Source: a virus
Strand: one strand, 5' to 3'
IMG/VR virus record: IMGVR_UViG_3300017783_000006
Span: 1-64,000 of that record
DNA length: 64,000 nt
Below, one piece after another: positions 7,106-13,341 of this stretch. The position numbers were made by a program, and so were the translations under genes. Position 1 is the stretch's first letter; every line of letters begins with the position of its first letter. The notes beneath the pieces were generated by a model. That model was not told the DNA's origin, ran no database searches, and saw only the letters and a program-made list of their open reading frames with translations.

Positions 7106-7133
7106 ATATTAGCATATTTTTTCCTCAAGGCAA
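7106..7133 (-). promoter_or_regulatory. likely tmRNA promoter
   Basis: Minus strand TTGCCT, 16-bp spacer, TAATAT, placing the transcript start near 7099, about 50 nt before the tmRNA T arm. It lies inside the 3' end of the upstream 2OG gene. Confidence 0.5.
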
Positions 7134-7705
7134 GTCCAAATTATTTTCTTCGTACCAGATGTTACTTTTGTCCCTTTATGTATTGTTCTCATATCACAGG
7201 GAAATACCAAAACACTTCCCTTTTTGGGTTTAACTTTTACTTTATCATTCAAAAATAGTGTTGCACCACCATCAAAATCATCATTTAAATATATGATTAT
7301 AGAAAGTACGAAATTTCCATTTTTTGATGAGTCTATATGCCAATTATAATAATCATTTTCATCATAAAATCTATAGATTAATTTCATATTATAATCTTTA
7401 GATTTACTAGAAAACATATTTGAATACTTATTTACTAATATATTATCATCATAATAGTTGGTTATAGATTTGGAAATTAATGCACTTGCTTCCATATCTA
7501 CTATTTTTACAAATTTATATTCATTAGATAACTCTGTTATATTAAATGCAATATTATTTCTAACTTTATTTTTACCACTAGACTTGTTATTAGAAATAAT
7601 ACTATTTTTTTCCTTCTCAATCAGTTCTATGAATTGATCGCAGATTTCATCATCAACAAAATTTTCATATTCGTAAATGAAATTATTATGTTTAATTAAT
7701 TTCAT
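7109..7705 (-). CDS. prolyl-4-hydroxylase-like 2OG-Fe(II) oxygenase
   Basis: About 198 residues with HxD in YYNWHIDSS, the core strand SIIIYLNDDFDGG, and distal histidine IHKG followed by a lysine (TSGTKKIIW) in the 2OG-binding position, as in P4H relatives. The start at 7705 (MKLIKHNNF) is chosen because the longer open frame to 7753 runs back through tRNA-Ala. Its 3' end contains the tmRNA promoter. Substrate unknown. Confidence 0.8.
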   Translation of the reverse strand: MKLIKHNNFIYEYENFVDDEICDQFIELIEKEKNSIISNNKSSGKNKVRNNIAFNITELSNEYKFVKIVDMEASALISKSITNYYDDNILVNKYSNMFSSKSKDYNMKLIYRFYDENDYYNWHIDSSKNGNFVLSIIIYLNDDFDGGATLFLNDKVKVKPKKGSVLVFPCDMRTIHKGTKVTSGTKKIIWTCLEEKIC

Positions 7706-7720
7706 GTGTTTAGAGCAAAA

Positions 7721-7793
7721 TGGAGAATAGGAGACTCGAACTCCTGACTTCAACCTTGCAAAGGTTGCACTCTACCAACTGAGTTAATTCCCC
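7721..7793 (-). tRNA. tRNA-Ala(TGC)
   Basis: Acceptor GGGGAAT/ATTCTCC carries the G3-U70 pair that defines alanine tRNAs; the anticodon loop TTTGCAA gives TGC; T arm AGGAGTTCGAGTCTCCT. The 3' end of the preceding 64-residue gene overlaps its 5' end by 10 nt. Confidence 0.95.
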
Positions 7794-7978
7794 TCTTTTT
7801 TAAGTTTAAAGTATAACTTATAATATGGTTTTTTCATTTCATCAAGGATTTTCATATCCTCTTCAAAACCCATATACTTACAAAGTTGATAAGAACCCTC
7901 TAACTCACTAATCAATCTTAGTATGTTAGCAGGATGCCTTTCAAGTCCTCCAAAATCATACTTATTATTCGGATACAT
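7784..7978 (-). CDS. hypothetical protein (64 aa)
   Basis: Starts MYPNNKYDFGGLERH (ATG at 7978 preferred over 7987) and is basic and helical at the C-terminus. Its last codons overlap the tRNA-Ala by 10 nt and its start overlaps the preceding 55-residue gene by 14 nt. Unknown function. Confidence 0.6.
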   Translation of the reverse strand: MYPNNKYDFGGLERHPANILRLISELEGSYQLCKYMGFEEDMKILDEMKKPYYKLYFKLKKEGN

Positions 7979-8132
7979 AATCTTCAAAAGTATTTACGTA
8001 ATTATAATGATTAGTCATAAGTTTTGCAAAAGCAATTGCAGTTGCATGATCATCAAAACATCTAATATCTTCTGGACCAACTTGACCAACAATGTGATTA
8101 GTCCATGTAACTACATAGATTTTTTTATTCAT
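7965..8132 (-). CDS. hypothetical protein (55 aa)
   Basis: MNKKIYVVTWTNHIVGQVGP suggests a small beta-alpha fold. It lies between tRNA-Leu(TAG) and the 64-residue gene, which it overlaps. No recognised family. Confidence 0.6.
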   Translation of the reverse strand: MNKKIYVVTWTNHIVGQVGPEDIRCFDDHATAIAFAKLMTNHYNYVNTFEDYVSE

Positions 8133-8156
8133 AATTTGTAGTAGTTAGAACTACAA

Positions 8157-8238
8157 TGTCGATGAAAGGACTTGAACCTTCACGTCTTGCGACACAAGAA
8201 CCTAAACCTTGCGTGTCTACCAATTCCACCACATCGAC
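8157..8238 (-). tRNA. tRNA-Leu(TAG)
   Basis: Class II tRNA with acceptor GTCGATG/CATCGAC, leucine-type D arm (GGTGGAATTGGTAGACAC), anticodon loop TTTAGGT giving TAG, a long variable arm (TGTCGCAAGACG) and T arm GAAGGTTCAAGTCCTTT. Confidence 0.93.
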
Positions 8239-8241
8239 AAA

Positions 8242-8313
8242 CTCCCCTTCCTGGGATCGAACCAGGGACCAAACGATTAACAGTCGTTCGCTCTACCGCT
8301 GAGCTAAAGAGGA
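8242..8313 (-). tRNA. tRNA-Asn(GTT)
   Basis: Acceptor TCCTCTT/AAGGGGA, D arm AGCTCAGCGGTAGAGC, anticodon loop CTGTTAA giving GTT, T arm CCTGGTTCGATCCCAGG. It is 3 nt from tRNA-Leu(TAG), so the two are processed from one transcript. Confidence 0.95.
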
Positions 8314-8320
8314 TTGCTGC

Positions 8321-8932
8321 TTAATACTTTGTTCCAATATTAAATTGGCAAGTAATTTTTTTCCCCGATTCAGGTAGAACAAAGTGTTCTAAATGACATG
8401 GAAATATTACCACAGAACCTTCACCAATACTTTTTTCTTCTCTTGTATCGTATAACTGTTGACCAAATACTGGACCACATGTTAAAGGACTTCTTTTCCT
8501 GAAAACTGTAGTATTTTCTTGACCATCAGTATCAACTATGTATACAAAAGAAAAGGATGGTGTATATCCATCACGACCATCTGCAAGATGATCATGTAAT
8601 CCAATGTAATCACCTTTATCATATCTATTATACCAACAATTAAGTATAATAGATGACTCTGGATTTAACCAGGGAAACTCAAATTTTTCTTTCAATTCAC
8701 TAAGCATTTGCTCTAGTGGTTTCCAGACAACATTGTTTAAAATTTCTTTATCAAATAAAAAACTATTGTATTCATTTCCATTATAGTAACTTTGAAATAC
8801 ATGGTCAATAGAGACACATCCCTTCTCATTGTCTACTCTGGACTGAATTTCATTTAATATTTTATTCTTTATATTATTATGATTTTTTACTTTGTTGGAA
8901 TAAACAAAATCAATAGGAAAAAAATAAAACAT
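8321..8932 (-). CDS. 2OG-Fe(II) oxygenase family protein
   Basis: 203 residues. The iron site is HDH (IGLHDHLADG), the core is FSFVYIVDTDGQ, and the distal histidine sits in FPCHLEHFVLP, followed by a lysine (GKKITCQFN) as the likely 2OG ligand. The HxH variant of the HxD motif suggests the putative phage-type 2OG family rather than classical P4H. It begins 2 nt after the preceding 55-residue gene ends and runs to within 8 nt of tRNA-Asn. Confidence 0.7.
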   Translation of the reverse strand: MFYFFPIDFVYSNKVKNHNNIKNKILNEIQSRVDNEKGCVSIDHVFQSYYNGNEYNSFLFDKEILNNVVWKPLEQMLSELKEKFEFPWLNPESSIILNCWYNRYDKGDYIGLHDHLADGRDGYTPSFSFVYIVDTDGQENTTVFRKRSPLTCGPVFGQQLYDTREEKSIGEGSVVIFPCHLEHFVLPESGKKITCQFNIGTKY

Positions 8933-8934
8933 TA

Positions 8935-9102
8935 TTACTTTTTATCTAAAAGATACTCAACAGTGTTGGCAACATCATTCATGGCATCTTTAAGAAAAGG
9001 TCTTTGACCTGATTCCATTTTTACTGGACTACTTTCTTCATCAGTAGTAAGAGTCCATCTCCACTGACCCATATCAGTGCAATACCATAAATTTATTTTC
9101 AT
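8935..9102 (-). CDS. hypothetical protein (55 aa)
   Basis: MKINLWYCTDMGQWRWTLTT is aromatic and beta-prone; the C-terminus is helical. Immediately followed (2 nt) by the 203-residue 2OG gene. Unknown function. Confidence 0.6.
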   Translation of the reverse strand: MKINLWYCTDMGQWRWTLTTDEESSPVKMESGQRPFLKDAMNDVANTVEYLLDKK

Positions 9103-9141
9103 AACATCATGTATTTTATTTGTTCCTCTATATAGAGGAAG

Positions 9142-9215
9142 TCGGAATGATAGGATTTGAACCTACGGCATCTCGCTCCCAAAGCGAGTGCTCTACCAAA
9201 CTGAGCTACATTCCG
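9142..9215 (-). tRNA. tRNA-Pro(TGG)
   Basis: Acceptor CGGAATG/CATTCCG with the C1-G72 pair typical of bacterial tRNA-Pro; anticodon loop TTTGGGA giving TGG; T arm GTAGGTTCAAATCCTAT. Confidence 0.95.
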
Positions 9216-9248
9216 AATTGGATAATATGAAAACCTGTCGATTTCCAA

Positions 9249-9320
9249 TGGGTGAAGAGGGATTTGAACCCCCGACTGCCTCCGTGTAAAAGAGGAACTC
9301 TACCACTGAGTTATTCACCC
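9249..9320 (-). tRNA. tRNA-Val(TAC)
   Basis: Acceptor GGGTGAA/TTCACCC, anticodon loop TTTACAC giving TAC, T arm GGGGGTTCAAATCCCTC. It is directly served by a consensus sigma70 promoter at 9330-9357. Confidence 0.92.
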
Positions 9321-9325
9321 AATAA

Positions 9326-9357
9326 GACAATTATACAACATACAATATAATTGTCAA
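9326..9357 (-). promoter_or_regulatory. consensus sigma70 promoter within an inverted repeat
   Basis: TTGACA (9352-9357), 16-bp spacer, TATAAT (9330-9335): both hexamers are perfect. The two elements are the arms of a 10-bp perfect inverted repeat, GACAATTATA/TATAATTGTC (9326-9355). It reads into tRNA-Val. Confidence 0.8.
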
Positions 9358-9442
9358 CGGAGAGGGTGGGATTTGAACCCACGGATGCTTTCACATCGCT
9401 GGTTTTCAAGACCAGTGCCATAAACCACTCGACCACCTCTCC
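9358..9442 (-). tRNA. tRNA-Ser(TGA)
   Basis: Class II tRNA: acceptor GGAGAGG/CCTCTCC, anticodon loop CTTGAAA giving TGA, long variable arm, T arm GTGGGTTCAAATCCCAC. Confidence 0.95.
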
Positions 9443-9446
9443 AGCA

Positions 9447-9528
9447 TGGGTAGAGTTGGATTTGAACCAACGTAAGCATAGCTAACGGATTTACAGTCCG
9501 TCTCCTTTAACCACTCGGACACCTACCC
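9447..9528 (-). tRNA. tRNA-Tyr(GTA)
   Basis: Class II-length tRNA with acceptor GGGTAGG/TCTACCC, anticodon loop CTGTAAA giving GTA, a long variable arm (TAGCTATGCTTACG) and T arm TTGGTTCAAATCCAA. Confidence 0.93.
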
Positions 9529-9543
9529 ATATCCGATTCATTT

Positions 9544-9572
9544 ATCATACCAAAAAACATCTATCGTGTCAA
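9544..9572 (-). promoter_or_regulatory. sigma70 promoter of the Tyr-Ser tRNA pair
   Basis: TTGACA (9567-9572), 17-bp spacer, TATGAT (9544-9549), about 16 bp upstream of tRNA-Tyr. Overlaps the stop codon of the upstream 2OG gene. Confidence 0.75.
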
Positions 9573-10267
9573 GAAAATGGTGTAGAAATCCATGTTGATG
9601 GGTCTGTGCAAACATTCTCAACGTTACCAATTTCAGATTTTGCAGTTATCATAATATCAGCACTAACCGAATACCTCATAGAATCTCCTTCGTATTTTAA
9701 AACTTCATGTTCTATTGAAGAAGGAAAAATTATTATACTGTTACTACCCAAGTTATAATCAATATGATTGCGACTAAGTGACGTTTCACTAAACATACCA
9801 TGTCCACGAATAGGGAGTCTTCTCAAAAAATCGTCTCCTCTATGAAATCTTAACTTCCCAGTTTCACTATCTGTTTCTTTTTGAATGTAATAAACAGCAC
9901 TTAAATGTGAACCAATGTGGTTATGTGGTTTTATATACGAACCCTTTTCACAACAAACTGGCCAAGATTTTATAATATTTAAATCTACTTTTTCAGTATC
10001 AACTCCAAGTTCCCTTAAGTAACTAACAGTATGAAAACCAATAGCATGTGCTAAGTAATAAAAATCACCTGATGTTTTACAAACATTAGGTGCGGTTCCA
10101 TGTGTATCACCCGTTAAAGCACCATTACTTGTCTTTAGATGCTTATTAGTTTCATAATATTTTTCACAATATTTAAGCATTCTATCCTGAAAAACAGGAA
10201 AATAATCTATTTCTGATTCATAAATTGGCAATCCAAACCAACTGTAAATTTCTGCCTCTTTTACCAT
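9569..10267 (-). CDS. putative 2OG-Fe(II) oxygenase (PF13759-like)
   Basis: 232 residues in the style of the putative 2OG-Fe(II) oxygenase family common in cyanophages: the N-terminal FGLPIYESEI, an iron-site histidine pair in KPHNHIGSHLSAVYYI (HxH in place of HxD), and distal histidine with arginine in PSSIEHEVLKYEGDSMRYSVSAD. Substrate unknown. It shares layout with the 227-residue protein at 48893-49576, so the two are likely paralogues. Confidence 0.75.
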   Translation of the reverse strand: MVKEAEIYSWFGLPIYESEIDYFPVFQDRMLKYCEKYYETNKHLKTSNGALTGDTHGTAPNVCKTSGDFYYLAHAIGFHTVSYLRELGVDTEKVDLNIIKSWPVCCEKGSYIKPHNHIGSHLSAVYYIQKETDSETGKLRFHRGDDFLRRLPIRGHGMFSETSLSRNHIDYNLGSNSIIIFPSSIEHEVLKYEGDSMRYSVSADIMITAKSEIGNVENVCTDPSTWISTPFS

Positions 10268-10302
10268 AATAAAGAATAATTTTTATATAGATTAATTAGT
10301 TT

Positions 10303-10839
10303 TCAGGGTGCAGCAACAAATTCAATAATTTCATTTTTTTGCTCTTCAGTCATGATTGCCATCATTTCAAGTGACTCTTTCTCAGAATAACCTTCAGAAA
10401 CTAAGAAGTCGGATAGAAGATCAAACAAGTCTACTGAGTTATTAAGGTCTCTTCCCATATGCTGAACTTGTCCACCTCTCTTAACAGCACTTTGAGCACT
10501 AGGACGAGGAGTAGATGGTCCCTTGGTCATATTTGGAGGAATATTTTTCCTGGTTCTTTCTCTTGCACTATCAAAAGTACTCTTAACATTCTTAACTTTT
10601 TGCTTTAAGTATGCAGGTCCTGTTTGTATTGCTCTCTCAGCACCACCAACAACTCTTCCTGCGGTTCTTGCAACCCCATCAGCAAATTCTCCTACTGGTC
10701 CCTCAACAAGATCACTTTCTTCAGTTAGATAAGGTGCAGTATAGGGCCAACTATTCATGAAACTTTCTTGTCCTTGAGTAGACTCAGAAAGGATTCCGTT
10801 AGTTAGTTCTCTTAAATTTCTTAAATCTTGAGATTTCAT
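10303..10839 (-). CDS. late hypothetical protein, possible virion component
   Basis: 178 residues: N-terminal helix MKSQDLRNLRELTNGILSE, a Gly/Ala/Arg middle, a basic Pro/Ser stretch, and a C-terminal helical motif LSDFLVSEGYSEKESLEMM found at the ends of several T4-like cyanophage proteins. An exact T4 late promoter (TATAAATA) lies about 28 bp upstream, so expression is late. Function unknown. Confidence 0.6.
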   Translation of the reverse strand: MKSQDLRNLRELTNGILSESTQGQESFMNSWPYTAPYLTEESDLVEGPVGEFADGVARTAGRVVGGAERAIQTGPAYLKQKVKNVKSTFDSARERTRKNIPPNMTKGPSTPRPSAQSAVKRGGQVQHMGRDLNNSVDLFDLLSDFLVSEGYSEKESLEMMAIMTEEQKNEIIEFVAAP

Positions 10840-10866
10840 GTCTATTTAAAACTGCCTGAATATTTT

Positions 10867-10874
10867 TATTTATA
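10867..10874 (-). promoter_or_regulatory. T4-type late promoter TATAAATA
   Basis: Exact match to the T4 late promoter, 28 bp upstream of the 178-residue gene; it overlaps the dam stop codon. Confidence 0.65.
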
Positions 10875-11712
10875 ATGTCAGGTCTTGAAGATTATAGTTG
10901 GTAACTAATAACTCAGTCTTTACATTATCATTAGTTCCCTTCTGACCTCTATGAACCATGGAATAACGAAGTTTCCACTCATTCAAATTATACTCTTTAT
11001 ATCTATTCAACAACCACTCATTTACATTGTAAGTAATCATGAATCGATGTGGACATGAATCAACATCATCAGCAAACCTCTCATGACTAAAAGAAGAATG
11101 AAGTTTGCGACCAGTACCATATAGGAAATCTTTAATATCGTATGGAGGGTCAAGAAAAATAAATGCATTTTCCCCAGGAGCATTCATCACTTCTGCATAA
11201 TCAATATTAGTTATTTTCCAATCTCTGATAATATAAGAATACTTTGGAAGTTTATCAATACCAACCAAAGAAAAGTTAGAACGTGATGCTTGAACAGAAA
11301 ACGTGGAGTTTTCAGTCAAACCAGAATAAGAACACTTATTCATCACGAAGAAAGCAACTGCTTGTTCAAATGGTTCTAGAGTTTCAATATCACTCTGATA
11401 TTGTTTGAACAACTCTTTATGTGCTTCATCGTCACCATTTACTTCTTCTTTAATATTCCTCAACTTTTCAGATAATGCCAATCCATTATCACGAAGTTGA
11501 ATCCAGAAGTTATACAAATAAAAATATTTGTCATTCACCCAAATAGGTGTCTTGGTATAATTTTGACTGATGAGCAATGAGATACTACCACCACCCAAGA
11601 ATGGTTCTCTAAACTCTTTGAAGTCAGTAGGAAACCAAGGTGCAAGAGTTTTTAGTGCTTTACTTTTACCACCTGGATACCTCAAACATGTTTTAAGTGG
11701 AAATTGATTCAT
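10870..11712 (-). CDS. dam: DNA adenine methyltransferase (Dam family)
   Basis: A 280-residue class D12 N6-adenine methyltransferase. Seen: SAM-binding motif I RYPGGKSKAL with REPFLGGGS, and catalytic motif IV DPPY in FIFLDPPYDIK. T4-like Dam enzymes usually methylate GATC to protect phage DNA from restriction. It is preceded, with an ATGA overlap, by a 53-residue ORF and then a nuclease-like gene, giving a compact restriction-modification-like trio. Its target cannot be read from the sequence. Confidence 0.92.
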   Translation of the reverse strand: MNQFPLKTCLRYPGGKSKALKTLAPWFPTDFKEFREPFLGGGSISLLISQNYTKTPIWVNDKYFYLYNFWIQLRDNGLALSEKLRNIKEEVNGDDEAHKELFKQYQSDIETLEPFEQAVAFFVMNKCSYSGLTENSTFSVQASRSNFSLVGIDKLPKYSYIIRDWKITNIDYAEVMNAPGENAFIFLDPPYDIKDFLYGTGRKLHSSFSHERFADDVDSCPHRFMITYNVNEWLLNRYKEYNLNEWKLRYSMVHRGQKGTNDNVKTELLVTNYNLQDLTL

Positions 11713-11870
11713 TCTAAAGTATTACAACTCCATAGAGATAATCTTGTACTTCTAATATAACATGCACCCATTACTTTGCCAAATGGTGATTTACAAATTA
11801 ATTCCATATCTTCAATAGTTAATTTACCCCAACGTGTGTAAGCAATACTTAGTTTTAATAAATTCAACAT
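11709..11870 (-). CDS. small ORF between nuclease and dam (53 aa)
   Basis: A 53-residue ORF starting MLNLLKLSIAYTRWGKLTIE. Its ATG directly abuts the stop of the nuclease-like gene and its stop overlaps the dam start (ATGA), so all three are translationally linked. WGKLTIEDMELICKSPFGKV resembles a small helix-turn-helix-type arrangement, but no family is recognised. Confidence 0.6.
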   Translation of the reverse strand: MLNLLKLSIAYTRWGKLTIEDMELICKSPFGKVMGACYIRSTRLSLWSCNTLE

Positions 11871-12452
11871 TTACCTATTCCTAATCCAATTTACAATTGT
11901 GCTGTTGACTGTTTCGGACAATCGAACATTTGAAGATGGTAATGAGAAATAATCCAAATCAATGTTCAAAGTTGTCATATCTTTTGGAGTGAAAATAGAG
12001 AAAACACCATCACCCTTGCTTATGTAGCAACTCTGTGCAACTTCACGGGAAGCAACAGCAACCTTATAATTCTTGTAATCAATAATCATAACGAAGTCAA
12101 ACTTATTCTCTGTCTTATACCGATTAAATGTTGATTCACTTGTATCTCCTCGGTAATTCTTCATCTTCACTTGTTTACACTTACCATTTCCGTAAAAGAA
12201 ACCCTTTAGTGCTTTTTGCTCGATACGAATAGTTTCCCCATTGCAATCCATGTGGAAGTCTACACCATCTTCATCAACATACTTAAATGGTGAAAAACAA
12301 GATACTGCAAGTTCAAATGCCTTTGAACGAAAGAAGTTGTCAGAATTACTCTTCAAACCAGGGTCTTCAGAAACATCTCGAAATGTTCCAAATACTTTGT
12401 TCCAATCAATCTGAGTCTCACAGATTTCTTTGAACTGTTCTGTAGTAATCAT
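11871..12452 (-). CDS. PD-(D/E)xK-like nuclease candidate
   Basis: 193 residues from MITTEQFKEIC; the longer frame to 12509 runs back through tRNA-Leu(TAA) and is rejected. Residues around VDFHMDCNGETIRIEQKALKG fit the D-x(n)-ExK core of PD-(D/E)xK nucleases (D of VDFHMD, E and K of IEQK), followed by beta strands FDFVMIIDY and YKVAVAS. Such folds include type II restriction enzymes. Adjacent to dam, it could be the cutting half of a phage restriction-modification pair or a nuclease for host DNA. No family match can be confirmed. Confidence 0.55.
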   Translation of the reverse strand: MITTEQFKEICETQIDWNKVFGTFRDVSEDPGLKSNSDNFFRSKAFELAVSCFSPFKYVDEDGVDFHMDCNGETIRIEQKALKGFFYGNGKCKQVKMKNYRGDTSESTFNRYKTENKFDFVMIIDYKNYKVAVASREVAQSCYISKGDGVFSIFTPKDMTTLNIDLDYFSLPSSNVRLSETVNSTIVNWIRNR

Positions 12453-12468
12453 AATAAGATGAACAAAG

Positions 12469-12552
12469 TGCGAGTAGGGAGACTTGAACTCCCACGAGAT
12501 TGCTCTCAACAGATTTTAAGTCTGGTGCGTCTACCGATTCCGCCATACTCGC
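12469..12552 (-). tRNA. tRNA-Leu(TAA)
   Basis: Class II tRNA: acceptor GCGAGTA/TACTCGC, leucine D arm GGCGGAATCGGTAGACGC, anticodon loop CTTAAAA giving TAA, long variable arm, T arm GGGAGTTCAAGTCTCCC. A TATAAT lies 8 bp upstream. Confidence 0.94.
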
Positions 12553-12576
12553 AAGGCATTATACTTATCCGTATGC

Positions 12577-12724
12577 TATGTGGGCATTACACCCAACATA
12601 CTGACAGTTTATAATGGAGTAAGACACAATTTCCGTTGTGAATATCCAAGGGGGTTTACCCTCACCTACAGGGTTTCGGTATATCCGAACCGATGAGCAC
12701 CTTGGTTGGAACGTCTCAAGTTCC
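12577..12724 (-). ncRNA. structured RNA element of unknown type between tRNA-Ile and tRNA-Leu
   Basis: A 176-nt gap without an ORF is filled with stems: GGAAC/GTTCC (12708-12724); CCAAGG/CCTTGG (12646-12651 with 12700-12705) closing a junction that holds GGTTTCGG-TATAT-CCGAACC (12672-12691) and GGGTTTACCC (12652-12661); CACAA/TTGTG (12625-12640); and TATGT-GGG/CCC-ACATA (12577-12600). The strand is inferred from the flanking tRNAs. It is not a tRNA and I recognise no known riboswitch; it could be a processing scaffold, a small RNA or a decayed gene. Confidence 0.5.
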
Positions 12725-12728
12725 TAAG

Positions 12729-12800
12729 TAGGACTACCGGGAATTGAACCCGGTTCACACCGTTATAAGCAGTGGGCATTAACCAATATGCGATAGTCCC
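12729..12800 (-). tRNA. tRNA-Ile(TAT)
   Basis: Acceptor GGGACTA/TAGTCCT (G1-U72), anticodon stem CACTG/CGGTG with loop CTTATAA giving TAT, T arm CCGGGTTCAATTCCCGG. It decodes AUA directly, whereas most bacteria read AUA with a CAU tRNA modified to lysidine. Served by the promoter at 12809-12837. Confidence 0.88.
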
Positions 12801-12808
12801 ATAAGAAC

Positions 12809-12837
12809 ATCCTAGAGGATAACCCCTAGAATGTCAA
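12809..12837 (-). promoter_or_regulatory. sigma70 promoter of tRNA-Ile
   Basis: TTGACA (perfect), 17-bp spacer, TAGGAT, 9 bp upstream of tRNA-Ile and just after the stop of the 76-residue gene. The spacer also contains an inverted repeat (CCTAGAGG..CCCCTAG). Confidence 0.7.
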
Positions 12838-12841
12838 GTGT

Positions 12842-13072
12842 TCAGACAGCAGTCAAAGTACCTTCTTTACGCAGTTGAGAAATAAACTTCCCAACACTCT
12901 CCTCTTCGGAGACAGTCTTATTCAGACTCTCAACAAATCCATCAACATTATCACATTGAAACATATAGTATTTTTCGGGATTAGACGTAAAAGCAACACC
13001 AACTTGAGACTCTCCTTGGTCGATACCAACTTTAGCAACGGCAGAAGAATTGGTGAACTCGATGACGTTCAT
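12842..13072 (-). CDS. hypothetical protein (76 aa)
   Basis: Beta-rich N-terminus (VIEFTNSSAVAKVGIDQGES) and helical C-terminus (VGKFISQLRKEGTLTAV); it looks like the small KTSC/beta-strand-type proteins of cyanophages but no family is certain. It is controlled by the palindrome promoter at 13091-13147. Confidence 0.65.
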   Translation of the reverse strand: MNVIEFTNSSAVAKVGIDQGESQVGVAFTSNPEKYYMFQCDNVDGFVESLNKTVSEEESVGKFISQLRKEGTLTAV

Positions 13073-13090
13073 TAGGTGCGACCCCTTTGT

Positions 13091-13147
13091 TGATTACTCT
13101 GTAATCATAGCACCCATCAGGGGTCTTGGCAGGGATTAGGGACAGTT
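13091..13147 (-). promoter_or_regulatory. promoter with GGACAGTT box and TGATTAC palindrome
   Basis: AACTGTCC (13140-13147), exactly 30 bp, then TATGAT (13104-13109) overlapping the perfect palindrome TGATTAC-TCT-GTAATCA (13091-13107). Same layout and spacing as 6248-6304. Confidence 0.6.
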
Positions 13148-13159
13148 CCCAGACTGTCC

Positions 13160-13318
13160 TCAGTCGTTGATAATGAGATTAAACCACATATCACTCATAC
13201 CCTCAATAACTCTATCAGCACCCTCTTTATCCGTAGAATATCCTTCTTTAATAAGATGTTCTACTACAACTTCATAGTGCTCATGAATTTTCTTTGCTTC
13301 TTTTGGAGTTGGTTTCAT
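13160..13318 (-). CDS. small helical hypothetical protein (52 aa)
   Basis: MKPTPKEAKKIHEHYEVVVE begins a two-helix protein ending WFNLIIND. The ILKEGYST-type helix (HLIKEGYSTDKEGADRVIEG) recalls the C-terminal helices of other late cyanophage proteins. A late promoter (AATAAATA) lies 16 bp upstream. Confidence 0.6.
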   Translation of the reverse strand: MKPTPKEAKKIHEHYEVVVEHLIKEGYSTDKEGADRVIEGMSDMWFNLIIND

Positions 13319-13333
13319 CTTACTTTTTACTTT

Positions 13334-13341
13334 TATTTATT
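13334..13341 (-). promoter_or_regulatory. late-type promoter AATAAATA
   Basis: T4-late-like octamer 16 bp upstream of the 52-residue gene, overlapping the end of the 491-residue gene. Confidence 0.4.

Noticed and set aside
7706-7753. N-terminal extension of the 2OG gene
   Set aside because: It runs through tRNA-Ala(TGC); MKLIKHNNF at 7705 is taken as start.
12453-12509. N-terminal extension of the nuclease-like gene
   Set aside because: It translates the 3' half of tRNA-Leu(TAA); the internal ATG at 12452 is a better start.
6843-12594. Shared 13-mer GGGCATTACACCC at the tmRNA end and in the structured RNA
   Set aside because: A 13-mer match is expected several times by chance in 64 kb; kept only as a side note, not as evidence of relatedness.
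12625-12724. Glutamine riboswitch (glnA or downstream-peptide motif) known from cyanophages
   Set aside because: A three-stem junction with CTCATC and GTAGGT looks slightly similar, but the diagnostic GACGGAAGTAGG string is absent.
12670-12725. Hammerhead-ribozyme-like string on the plus strand (CCGATGAG..GGAAC..GTC)
   Set aside because: The invariant CUGAUGA and GAAA cores are not complete, and the flanking genes are on the minus strand.
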